DNA from: an uncultured Alphaproteobacteria bacterium
Lineage (GTDB): Bacteria; Pseudomonadota; Alphaproteobacteria; Caulobacterales; Caulobacteraceae
DNA length: 22,303 nt
Direction: 5' to 3'
Assembly: GCA_903933475.1 (NCBI GenBank)
Contig: CAIZKE010000247.1
Location: forward strand, 1-22,303
Both the position numbers and the translations under genes were made by a program. Of the stretch, positions 1-7,308 are shown in pieces; positions within the stretch are counted from its first letter, which is position 1, and every line of letters begins with the position of its first letter. The notes under the pieces are model-generated. The model had not been told where the DNA came from. It did not search any database and worked only from the letters and a program-made list of their open reading frames with translations.

Positions 1-59
1 AGCATCATGTCCCGGCCCCACAGCCTCTGCAGGCTGCGCCAGACTACGCCCCTCATGGC

Positions 60-82
60 GGGTATCGGGTTCCGACCTACCC
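60..82. other. Hairpin straddling the racemase stop codon
   Basis: The arms GGGTA (60-64) and TACCC (78-82) pair, then TCGG (65-68) pairs with CCGA (72-75) around a 3-nt loop, with a 2-nt bulge at 76-77. The structure covers the stop codon (77-79) of the minus-strand racemase gene. No T-run follows on either strand, so it is not a classical intrinsic terminator; it could protect the 3' end of the transcript or be chance. The remaining bases 1-59 show no gene I can support. Confidence 0.3.
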
Positions 83-1210
83 GTTCAGCGCGCCACCGGC
101 CTTCAGTCCGTCAATATCGGCGTCCGAGAAGCCCCAGTCCTTCAGGGCCTCCCGGTCATGCGCGCCAATGGCCGGAGGCGGACCCTGGATAACGCCCGGG
201 GTCTTGGAGAACCTCGGCGCTGGCGCCGGCTGCGTTACCCCCGCGACTTCCACGAAGGTCTTTCGGGCGACGTTGTGCGAATGCCTGGGTGCCTCGTCGA
301 GGTCGAGGATCGGGGCGAAGCAGACGTCGGTGGCCTCCATGAGGTCGCACCATTCCGCCTGGGTCCGGGTGGCGATGACGGCCGCCAGTTTCGTCTTCAG
401 GTCCGGCCAGGCGCTGCGGTCCATCTGGGACTTGAAGGCAGGGTCGGTAATCCCTGTTTTTTCAAGAAGAAGTGCATAAAACTGAGGCTCGATTGAGCCG
501 ATTGAGACCCATTTTCCGTCGGAGCACTGGTAGGTGTCGTAGAAGTGGGCTCCGCCGTCGAGCAGGTTGGACCGCCGGCTCTCGGTCCAGGCACCAGAGG
601 CCTTGAATCCATAGAACATCGCCATGAGCGACGCCGCCCCGTCACTCATTGCGCAGTCGATGACCTGGCCCTCGCCGGTCTCGCGTGCCTTGATCACCCC
701 GGCCAGTATGCCGAAGGCCAGGTAGAGGGCACCGCCGCCGAAGTCACCCACCAGATTGAGCGGCGGGACGGGCTTGTCTTCAGTACCGATGGCGTGGAGC
801 GCCCCGGTGATGGCGATGTAGTTCATGTCGTGTCCGGCCGCCTGGGCATAGGGCCCGAACTGACCCCAGCCGGTCATGCGGCCAAAGACCAGTTTCGGAT
901 TGCGCTTCAGGGCCACCTCGGGACCCAGGCCGAGCCGCTCCATGACCCCGGGGCGGAAGCCTTCGAAGACGACGTCTGCGGTCTCGAACAGCTTGAGGCA
1001 GGTCTCGATGGCGGCTGGGTTCTTCAGGTCCAGGCCCACGGAGCGCCGGCCCCGGGCGGTGATGTCGGCAGGACTGCCTCGGCCTTGGCCCTTACGGTCG
1101 ATCCTCACCACGTCCGCGCCAAGGTCCGAAAGGAGCATGCCGCAGAAGGGGCCGGGCCCGATGCCCGCGAATTCGATGATCTTGAGCCCGGTCAGAGGTC
1201 CCTGGCGCAT
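77..1210 (-). CDS. Alpha-methylacyl-CoA racemase (CaiB/BaiF CoA-transferase family)
   Basis: Predicted to interconvert the 2R and 2S epimers of 2-methyl-branched acyl-CoAs, which lets branched-chain or sterol-side-chain acyl-CoAs enter beta-oxidation; cytoplasmic. The 377-residue protein is a full-length family III CoA-transferase fold starting MRQGPLTGLKIIEFAG. What separates racemases from CoA transferases is visible: His127 (in AGHDMNYIA), Asp156 (in NLVGDFGGG) and Glu241 (in SIGSIEPQF), matching the His/Asp/Glu set known from the mycobacterial enzyme MCR. I chose the ATG at 1210 because GGGAG sits about 7 nt upstream and the fold starts there; an open frame continues upstream to 1300 but would run into the SDR gene. 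It lies 58 bp downstream of the SDR gene on the same strand, so the two are probably co-transcribed. The physiological substrate cannot be read from the sequence. Confidence 0.88.
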   Translation of the reverse strand: MRQGPLTGLKIIEFAGIGPGPFCGMLLSDLGADVVRIDRKGQGRGSPADITARGRRSVGLDLKNPAAIETCLKLFETADVVFEGFRPGVMERLGLGPEVALKRNPKLVFGRMTGWGQFGPYAQAAGHDMNYIAITGALHAIGTEDKPVPPLNLVGDFGGGALYLAFGILAGVIKARETGEGQVIDCAMSDGAASLMAMFYGFKASGAWTESRRSNLLDGGAHFYDTYQCSDGKWVSIGSIEPQFYALLLEKTGITDPAFKSQMDRSAWPDLKTKLAAVIATRTQAEWCDLMEATDVCFAPILDLDEAPRHSHNVARKTFVEVAGVTQPAPAPRFSKTPGVIQGPPPAIGAHDREALKDWGFSDADIDGLKAGGALNG

Positions 1211-1268
1211 GTCTGTCTCCCTCAGTTTATGAATCAAACCTGCCCCGGTTAGGACAGGTCTGGCAAGG

Positions 1269-2045
1269 TCAGCCGCCCCCGGGCAGGGTCTGGCCATCAT
1301 CGATTGTGATCACGCTCCCCGCAATCGCCCGGGCCGCCGGACCGCACAGCATCATGAAGGCCGCGTCGAGGTCATTCGCCTCCATGAGGCGCCGGCGCGG
1401 GAACAGCTTCAGCTGCTTTTGTCCGCCTTCAGTACCCCACCAGAAGCCGTTAATGTCCGTCTCGATATAGCCCGGGCAGAGGGCGTTCACGGCGATCCCC
1501 TTGCGGCTCCATTCCCGGGCCAGGCTGCGGGTCAGCATGGCGACCGAGGCCTTCGAGGCGTTGTAGGCCGACAGGCCCGGAAGCACCGTGTGGCTGGCGA
1601 TGGACGCGATGTTGACAATGCGCGCATCGGCGCGCTCGGCGGCACCATTGGCCAGCATGATCCTCGCCGCGGCCTGGGCGGCGAAGAAGACGCCCCGGAC
1701 GTTGACGTCGAAGGTCTGGTCCCAGGTCTCGACGGTAAGGTCCAGGGCCTGCCCCTCTCCGCCAACGCCGGCGTTGTTGATCAGGATCGACACCGGACCC
1801 AGGGCCGTTTCGATCTCTCCGAAGGCGGCAGGGATCGTCTCCGCATCGGCGACGTCAAGCCTCAGGGCCATGGCCCGACCGCCCGCTCCGGCGATCTCGC
1901 CCGCAAGGGTTTCAATCCGGTCGAGCCGCCGGGCCGTCAGGGCAACGGCGGCACCCTCGGCAGCCAGAAGGCGCGCGAAATGCCCGCCTAGCCCACCCGA
2001 GGCGCCGGTGATGATCGCAGTCTGTCCCGCCAGCACTCCAGCCAT
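1269..2045 (-). CDS. SDR family NAD(P)-dependent oxidoreductase
   Basis: A classical short-chain dehydrogenase/reductase of 258 residues. The cofactor loop TGASGGLG is at residues 13-20, NNAG at 90-93, the catalytic Ser at 148 and the Tyr-x-x-x-Lys pair at Tyr161/Lys165 (YNASK). The basic Arg39-Arg40 after the second beta strand (TARR) suggests preference for NADP, though this is not decisive. The ATG at 2045 is preferred over one five codons upstream because GAGGGAG lies 7-8 nt before it. The gene heads a likely two-gene operon with the acyl-CoA racemase, so a role in oxidising or reducing a hydroxy- or keto-acyl intermediate is a reasonable guess. The substrate is otherwise unknown, since SDR specificity is not predictable from motifs alone. 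Confidence 0.85.
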   Translation of the reverse strand: MAGVLAGQTAIITGASGGLGGHFARLLAAEGAAVALTARRLDRIETLAGEIAGAGGRAMALRLDVADAETIPAAFGEIETALGPVSILINNAGVGGEGQALDLTVETWDQTFDVNVRGVFFAAQAAARIMLANGAAERADARIVNIASIASHTVLPGLSAYNASKASVAMLTRSLAREWSRKGIAVNALCPGYIETDINGFWWGTEGGQKQLKLFPRRRLMEANDLDAAFMMLCGPAARAIAGSVITIDDGQTLPGGG

Positions 2046-2145
2046 TGCCCGCTCCCTCAAAACGGACTGTCCAGAACGCCCGATTCCACACTATCTATTG
2101 CCTCGGGCAGCAGCGTGTCGCCTGGCATTTTTGGAGCCGGTTAGA
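2046..2145. promoter_or_regulatory. Divergent SDR/popA intergenic region with a GANTC site
   Basis: These 100 bp separate the divergent SDR and popA genes and must hold the promoters of both. A GATTC at 2082-2086 matches the GANTC recognition sequence of the CcrM methyltransferase, which in Caulobacter often marks cell-cycle promoters. A GGAG at 2133-2136 is the likely popA ribosome site, 9 nt before its ATG. On the minus strand a GCGACA / ATAGAT pair spaced 17 bp (within about 2088-2122) resembles -35/-10 elements for the SDR gene. I see no TTAA-N7-TTAA CtrA box. The promoter calls are weak. Confidence 0.35.
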
Positions 2146-3465
2146 ATGGTGCCTCAGGCCCGCCTCCTGATTGCCGCCCGAACAGACGAGATGGCGGGTC
2201 CCCTCTCTGAAGGCATGGACCAGCTCGGCTGGCGAACCATCACCGCGTGGGGCCCCTATGCCGCCGAGGCGGCGCTTCAGGACCTTGGCGTACAGGCCGT
2301 GGTTGTCGACCTTTCCGACGGGATTGAGGAGGCCGAGACCCTGGCCCGGAAGCTCAGGTTGCTGGCCGCGCCGCGCCGGATTCCGGTTCTGGCCATCGGC
2401 GGCGGAAGCGGCGCCAAGGCCTCTGAGGCTTTTGACCTGCGACTGGCCGATCCGGTCTATCCCGCCCAGGTCGCCATGAGGCTGGAGAGCCTCGTCCGGA
2501 CCTGCGTGGCCGAGGAAGAGTATCGGCTCCGCCAGGGAACCTTCGCACTGATGGGGGTCGATCTGGAGGATCCCGAGCCCAGCCTGGCGCCGCTGCGTCT
2601 TTTGGCCGTAGGCGATCCCACCCCCCAGTTCCTGGGGCTGTCAAACTGCCTTGAAGCTGCAGGCGCCGAAGTGGTCGGAGCCTTCACCAGCTACACAGCC
2701 TTCGACTTCCTGCATGAGTCCGACTTTGACACGGTGGTGCTCTGGGGAGGCGACGCCGCCGACAGCGCCATGGCGATCGCCGGCGGCATGCGGCGCAACA
2801 GCCGTCTCTACCACATACCCTGCCTGCTCTACATGAAGACCCTGGGTGGGATGACTGCTGCCGATGCCTATGCGCGGGGCATTTCAGACGTCGCCTCGCC
2901 TGAGACTCCGGAACCCGAAACAGCCTGGCGTGCCCTGGAACTGGCGCGGAGTTATCGCCGGCAGGCCGCGATCCGGTCGGCTCTGGAGACCGCCCGGACC
3001 CTCCGGTTCATGGACCCTGAAACGGGGCTCTTCACCCGCGAGCTTTTCAGCCAGCACCTTGGCAGGCTCGCCAGCGCGGCGCCGACCCGGAACCGTCCTC
3101 TCTCCCTCTGTGTACTCAGGGTCCGCGAGACTGAGGAGGTTGCGGAAGCGCGTCGTACAGGCTGGCTCGACAAGGCCTTCCCACAGCTAGGTTCGATGGT
3201 GTCCCGGTTGATCCGTGTTGAGGACACCGCCGCCCGGCTGGGTCCCGAGCACTTCGCCATTGCCCTGCCCGCGACCCCCGAGGCGGCCGCCCGTATCGCT
3301 GCGGACCGGATCGCCGCGGTAATCAGCAGGACGGCCTTCGATGGGGGGGATGGGCGCCGCCCCTTCATCCTCGAGTTCGACATCGGGGCTGTCGAGGTCG
3401 GAAACCCCGCCCATGTCGACGCGGCCCTGGAGGCTGCATCTGAAATGGCCCGATCCGGCGGCTGA
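2146..3465 (+). CDS. popA: PopA-like c-di-GMP receptor (REC-REC-degenerate GGDEF)
   Basis: In Caulobacter crescentus PopA binds c-di-GMP and recruits RcdA and the regulator CtrA to the cell pole for ClpXP degradation before S phase. This 439-residue protein has the same architecture: receiver 1 (about 5-125) with a candidate acceptor Asp55 but an Asp where the conserved Lys of the LysPro motif would be; receiver 2 (about 143-265) without an obvious acceptor Asp; and a GGDEF-type domain from about 288. The domain opens with DPETGLFTR (Asp290), equivalent to the usual DxLTGLxNR. The active-site loop reads GPEHF (366-370) instead of GGD/EEF, so cyclase activity is unlikely, while the inhibitory-site motif Arg357-x-x-Asp360 (RVED) is intact at the right spacing, so ligand binding is likely. 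The ATG at 2146 has GGAG 9 nt upstream; the open frame running back to 1588 is an antisense shadow of the SDR gene. A PleD-like paralogue is the alternative, but the dead loop argues for PopA. Confidence 0.8.
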   Translation: MVPQARLLIAARTDEMAGPLSEGMDQLGWRTITAWGPYAAEAALQDLGVQAVVVDLSDGIEEAETLARKLRLLAAPRRIPVLAIGGGSGAKASEAFDLRLADPVYPAQVAMRLESLVRTCVAEEEYRLRQGTFALMGVDLEDPEPSLAPLRLLAVGDPTPQFLGLSNCLEAAGAEVVGAFTSYTAFDFLHESDFDTVVLWGGDAADSAMAIAGGMRRNSRLYHIPCLLYMKTLGGMTAADAYARGISDVASPETPEPETAWRALELARSYRRQAAIRSALETARTLRFMDPETGLFTRELFSQHLGRLASAAPTRNRPLSLCVLRVRETEEVAEARRTGWLDKAFPQLGSMVSRLIRVEDTAARLGPEHFAIALPATPEAAARIAADRIAAVISRTAFDGGDGRRPFILEFDIGAVEVGNPAHVDAALEAASEMARSGG

Positions 3466-3473
3466 TCCGCCGG
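3455..3473. terminator. Inverted repeat between convergent popA and mfd
   Basis: A perfect inverted repeat, CCGGCGG (3455-3461) and CCGCCGG (3467-3473) with a 5-nt spacer, overlaps the popA stop codon and ends 2 bp before the mfd stop. Its position between two convergent genes only 10 bp apart suggests a bidirectional transcript end. No T-tract follows on either strand, so classical intrinsic termination is not established. Confidence 0.35.
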
Positions 3474-3475
3474 GG

Positions 3476-6400
3476 TCAGGCCGCGAGGTCGGACAGGGCC
3501 TTCAGGATCATATCGGCGGCGTTCAGCCTCTGGCCGGGGCTCTCCCACTCGCCCTTCACCACCACCTTGTTGTCTGGGCGCAGGCGCCAGGTCACGGCAT
3601 TCTTCTGGATGTGCTGGACCAGGCCGGCGGGGTTGCCGAAGACCTCATTTCGGAAGCTGATCACCGCCCCCTTGGGGCCCACGTCGATCTTGGCGACATT
3701 GGCCTCGCGGCACATCCCCTTGATGCCGACCACCTTGAGCAACTGGGCGGCCTCAGGCGGGAGCGGTCCGAAGCGGTCTATCAGCTCTGCGGCAAGGGCC
3801 TCCCGGTCCGAGGCCTGCTCGGCGTCGGAGAGGCGGCGGTAGAGGGCGAGGCGGACGTTCAGGTCCGGGACATAGGCCTCCGGAATCAGCACGGCGGCAC
3901 CGGTGTTGATCTGTGGGCTCCATCCGCGGTCGGGTGCAGGAGCGTCCCCGCCCCTCGCCTTCAGCTCCGACACCTCATCCTCGAGCATCTGCTGGTAGAG
4001 CTCGACGCCGACCTCCCGGATATGGCCGGACTGCTCCTCGCCCAGGAGGTTGCCGCCACCCCTCTGGTCAAGGTCGTGACTGGCCAGCTGGAAGCCAGCC
4101 CCAAGGCTGTCGAGGGACTGAAGGACCTTCAGCCTACGCTCTGCGGACAGGGTGATCGGACGCTCGGATGGGGTCGTCAGGTAGGCGTAGGCGCGGGCCT
4201 TGGAGCGTCCGACACGGCCTCTCAACTGGTAGAGTTGGGAAAGGCCGAACATATCCGAACGATGGATGATCAGGGTGTTGGCGGTCGGGATATCGAGCCC
4301 GCTCTCAACGATGGTGGTGGACAGGAGCACGTCGTAATCGCCGTCGTAAAATGCGCTCATGACGGTCTCGAGCTGGGTCGGTGCCATCTGTCCGTGGCCC
4401 ACGGCGAAACGGACCTCAGGGACCTGCTCCCGCAGGAAACGCTCGATGTCGGGCAGGTCGGAAATGCGCGGGACCACATAGTAGGCCTGGCCGCCCCGGA
4501 ACTTTTCCCGGAGCAGGGCCTCGCGCAGTGCCACGGGATCGAACGGGGTCACGTAGGTCCGAACGGCGAGGCGGTCGACAGGTGGCGTGGCGATGATGGA
4601 CATCTCGCGGATCCCTGACAGCGCCATCTGCAGTGTCCGGGGAATGGGGGTCGCCGTGAGGGTGAGCATGTGGACGTCCGCCCGGAGCTCCTTGAGCTTT
4701 TCCTTATGCTTGACGCCGAAGTGCTGCTCCTCATCCACGATCACCAGGCCGAGATGCGAGAACCCGACCTGCTTTGACAGCACCGCATGGGTGCCAATCA
4801 CCACTTCGATCTCGCCCTTTTTGAGACCCTCCCGAGCTTCGGCCGCCTCGCGGGCCGGGGTCATCCGGGACAGCCGTGCCACCCGTATGGGCCAGCCCTG
4901 GAAGCGTTCCGTGAAGGTCTTGAAGTGCTGGCGGGCCAACAGGGTCGTCGGAGCCACCACCGCCACCTGCAGCCCGCTCATGGCCGCGACGAAGGCAGCC
5001 CTGAGGGCCACCTCGGTCTTGCCGAAGCCGACGTCCCCACAGATCAGCCGATCCATCGGATGGCCCGAGGCGAAGTCCTCCAGGACGTCCTCAATCGCCG
5101 TAAGCTGGTCGTCCGTCTCCTCGAAGGGGAACCGCGCGCAGAATTCCTCGAAGACGCCTTGGGGCGGTAGAAGGGCTTCCGTCGAGCGCATGGCCCGTTC
5201 CGCGGCGATCCGGATAAGACCTTCCGCCATGTCGCGCAGCCGGGCCTTGGCGCGGGCCTTTCGGGATTGCCAGGCCGCGCCGCCCAGGCGGTCCAGCTGG
5301 ACCCCGTCCCCCTCCGAGCCATACCGGGTCAGAAGGTCGATGTTTTCAACCGGCAGGTAGAGTTTTGCGTCCCCGCCGTACTGAAGCTCCAGGCAATCAT
5401 GGGGCGCGCCCTGGACGTCCAGGGTGCGAAGGCCTTCGTAACGCCCGATGCCGTGGTCAATGTGGACGACCAGGTCTCCGGGCGTCAGGGCCGAGGCCTC
5501 AGCCAGGAAGTTTGAGGCCCGGCGGCGGCGCCCCGGCCGCGCCAGTCGGTCGCCGAGGATGTCAGTCTCGGCGATGACAGCCAGGTCCGGCGTCTCGAAT
5601 CCAGCTTCCAGGGGCAGGACGATCCGCTGCGGCTGGCGGGGATCATTGGCCCGGGCGGCATCCCAGTAGGGCGCCAGGGCGGCCTGGCCCAGTCCGTGGT
5701 CGGCCAGCATCAGACCCAGGCGTTCGGACGAGCCTTCCGTCCAGGATGCGAAGAGCACCCGCTTGCCGGCGACGGTCAGGGCGCGGGCGTGGGCCACCGC
5801 CGCCTCGAAGAGGTTGACCGAGTCCTGTCGACGCTCGGCGGCAAAAGACCTTCCGCCCCGCGCGCCCATATCGACAGCAACGCTTCCGGGCTCTCCGGAC
5901 AGTCCGCTGAAGCGCCTGACGCTGCGGATAGCAAGCGTGGCGGCGAAGGCCTCCGGGGACAGGTAGAGGGCGTCGGGGGCAAGGGGCCGGTACTGGCTAC
6001 GGCGATCCGCCTGATCGCGCGCCTCGAAGGCGTCCGCGACCTGGGCGAAGCGTTCTGCGAGTGCGGTTTCCACCAGGGCGTCCATGCCCACCAGGACCCC
6101 CTCAGGCAGGTAATCGAAGAGGGTTTCAAGGTCCCCGTAGAAGAGAGGCAGCCAGTGCTCCATGCCCGCGCGGCGTCCACCGCCGCTGACGGTGTCGTAG
6201 AGCGGATCTCCACCCGGGGCTCCGAAGGCCTCGACATAGCCGCGGCGGAACCTTGAGATCGCGGCGGCGTCGAGGAGGATCTCGCTGACCGGCAGGAGGG
6301 AGACCTCTGAGAGTTGCCGCGTGGACCTCTGGGTCTCCGGATCAAACGCCCGGATGGACTCCAGGGTGTCGCCAAACAGGTCCAGTCGTACGGGTTCGCT

Positions 6401-6964
6401 TGAGGCGGTCGGGAAGACATCGATGACGCCGCCCCGGATTGCGAATTCGCCCTTCTCAGAAACCGTCGAGGCCCGGTGATAGCCATTGACGGCGAAATAG
6501 CGCTCGAGGTCTGCGACATCGACCGTATTGCCGATCCGGGCGGCGTAGCCCGCACCTGCAACGGCCTCGCGCGGAGGCAGCCTTTGGCTGGCGGCGGCAA
6601 TGGTCGTCGCGATGAGGACGCCGGCCCCCTCGACACCGCCTGAAGCCAGCCGGGCCAGCGCAGCCATCCGTCGTGCGGACACGCCCCCAGACGGTCCGGA
6701 ACGGTCATAGGGCAGGCAGTCCCAGGAAGGTATCTCGAGGACCTCGATCCCCTGGCCAAAGAACCGGAACGCATCGACGAATGCCGACATGCGCGCGCTG
6801 TCCCTGGCGATGAACAGGGCCGGAGCTTTCCGGCGCCGGAGCAGGTCGGCCATCACGAGGGCGTCGAAACCCTCCGGTGCCCCGGTGACATCGAGACGCC
6901 CGGGATCCTCTGCAAGACGACGAAGGTCCGCCGGGCCGGGTCCGGCCCCGACGTCAGCTCCCAC
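3476..6964 (-). CDS. mfd: Transcription-repair coupling factor Mfd
   Basis: Mfd removes RNA polymerase stalled at DNA lesions and recruits UvrA. The 1162-residue product matches the usual length of about 1150. In order: an N-terminal UvrB-like module; the CarD-like RNA-polymerase interaction domain starting near residue 492 (LTPGDLVVHIDHGIGRYEG); an SF2 translocase with Walker A GDVGFGKTE (Lys649), Walker B DEEQHF (Asp744), TATPIPRT, VESGLDIP and QLRGRVGR; and the C-terminal TRCF domain (about 1048-1155). I set the start at a GTG at 6964: AGGAG lies 6 nt before it and it overlaps the end of sdhE by 11 nt. The open frame extends upstream to 7138, but that stretch is sdhE read in another frame. 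The Shine-Dalgarno sequence sits inside sdhE, so translation is probably coupled. The gene ends convergent with popA. Confidence 0.96.
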   Translation of the reverse strand: MGADVGAGPGPADLRRLAEDPGRLDVTGAPEGFDALVMADLLRRRKAPALFIARDSARMSAFVDAFRFFGQGIEVLEIPSWDCLPYDRSGPSGGVSARRMAALARLASGGVEGAGVLIATTIAAASQRLPPREAVAGAGYAARIGNTVDVADLERYFAVNGYHRASTVSEKGEFAIRGGVIDVFPTASSEPVRLDLFGDTLESIRAFDPETQRSTRQLSEVSLLPVSEILLDAAAISRFRRGYVEAFGAPGGDPLYDTVSGGGRRAGMEHWLPLFYGDLETLFDYLPEGVLVGMDALVETALAERFAQVADAFEARDQADRRSQYRPLAPDALYLSPEAFAATLAIRSVRRFSGLSGEPGSVAVDMGARGGRSFAAERRQDSVNLFEAAVAHARALTVAGKRVLFASWTEGSSERLGLMLADHGLGQAALAPYWDAARANDPRQPQRIVLPLEAGFETPDLAVIAETDILGDRLARPGRRRRASNFLAEASALTPGDLVVHIDHGIGRYEGLRTLDVQGAPHDCLELQYGGDAKLYLPVENIDLLTRYGSEGDGVQLDRLGGAAWQSRKARAKARLRDMAEGLIRIAAERAMRSTEALLPPQGVFEEFCARFPFEETDDQLTAIEDVLEDFASGHPMDRLICGDVGFGKTEVALRAAFVAAMSGLQVAVVAPTTLLARQHFKTFTERFQGWPIRVARLSRMTPAREAAEAREGLKKGEIEVVIGTHAVLSKQVGFSHLGLVIVDEEQHFGVKHKEKLKELRADVHMLTLTATPIPRTLQMALSGIREMSIIATPPVDRLAVRTYVTPFDPVALREALLREKFRGGQAYYVVPRISDLPDIERFLREQVPEVRFAVGHGQMAPTQLETVMSAFYDGDYDVLLSTTIVESGLDIPTANTLIIHRSDMFGLSQLYQLRGRVGRSKARAYAYLTTPSERPITLSAERRLKVLQSLDSLGAGFQLASHDLDQRGGGNLLGEEQSGHIREVGVELYQQMLEDEVSELKARGGDAPAPDRGWSPQINTGAAVLIPEAYVPDLNVRLALYRRLSDAEQASDREALAAELIDRFGPLPPEAAQLLKVVGIKGMCREANVAKIDVGPKGAVISFRNEVFGNPAGLVQHIQKNAVTWRLRPDNKVVVKGEWESPGQRLNAADMILKALSDLAA

Positions 6965-7247
6965 GCACGGCTCCTGGGAGCTGGTATACTGTTTTCCTGA
7001 AAGCCTGGATCCGTCCAAGGATCTCCAGATCCACTTCTGGCGGCGGAGGCTCCCGCTGGATGATCCAGCCGTAGAGGTCCTGGTCAGGGTAGGCCAACAG
7101 GAACTCCAGGGCGTCGAGGCCCTCAGGACTGAGATCACTGGCGTACGCGTCCACGAACGGGCCGAGGATAAGGTCGGCCTCGCGGAACCCGCGCCTCCAG
7201 GCGCGGAAGGACAGCCTCTTCAGGCGCGTTTCATCATGGATAGACAT
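6954..7247 (-). CDS. sdhE: Succinate dehydrogenase assembly factor SdhE
   Basis: SdhE (YgfY/Sdh5 family) promotes covalent attachment of FAD to SdhA. The 97-residue protein has the family's diagnostic RGxxE motif (Arg18-Gly19-Phe20-Arg21-Glu22 in WRRGFREAD) and a typical small acidic, helical composition with DxDLYGWI further on. The ATG at 7247 lacks a convincing Shine-Dalgarno sequence; a CACTAT box lies about 14 nt upstream on the minus strand, so the transcript leader may be very short. Its end overlaps the start of mfd by 11 nt and contains the mfd ribosome site. The arrangement recG / sdhE-mfd is, to my knowledge, a common one in alphaproteobacteria. Confidence 0.9.
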   Translation of the reverse strand: MSIHDETRLKRLSFRAWRRGFREADLILGPFVDAYASDLSPEGLDALEFLLAYPDQDLYGWIIQREPPPPEVDLEILGRIQAFRKTVYQLPGAVRGS

Positions 7248-7308
7248 GTGACGGCGCGGGTATAGTGCGCGATGGCCGTCTTGGCCAGCGGCGCCCGGAA
7301 AAGGACCC
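7248..7308. promoter_or_regulatory. Compact divergent sdhE/recG control region
   Basis: Only 61 bp separate the divergent start codons. A TATAGT at 7261-7266 reads as a -10-like box for recG, and the overlapping CACTAT on the other strand (7264-7269) as one for sdhE, so the two promoters would share the same AT-rich island. The only -35-like match for recG is TAGACA (7241-7246), 14 bp away, shorter than ideal. AAGGA at 7301-7305 is the recG ribosome site. Confidence 0.35.

Noticed and set aside
1..76. Start of a further minus-strand gene at the left edge (two ATG codons at 8-6 and 5-3)
   Set aside because: Fewer than three codons would be visible and no well-spaced ribosome site precedes them; the plus-strand frame from 7 is equally unsupported.
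61..82. Possible tRNA T-arm-like sequence (GGTTCCGA)
   Set aside because: No cloverleaf, anticodon arm or acceptor stem can be built around it; it is part of the hairpin at the racemase stop.
455..470. T-run (TTTTTT) suggestive of a terminator
   Set aside because: It lies inside the racemase coding sequence with no preceding GC-rich stem.
3341..4618. Long plus-strand open frame (425 codons) antisense to mfd
   Set aside because: It is a GC-rich shadow of mfd, has no recognisable domain, and overlaps the well-supported Mfd C-terminal domains.
6965..7138. N-terminal extension of Mfd to 7138
   Set aside because: These 58 codons coincide with sdhE in another frame and do not resemble Mfd; the GTG at 6964 with AGGAG is the better start.
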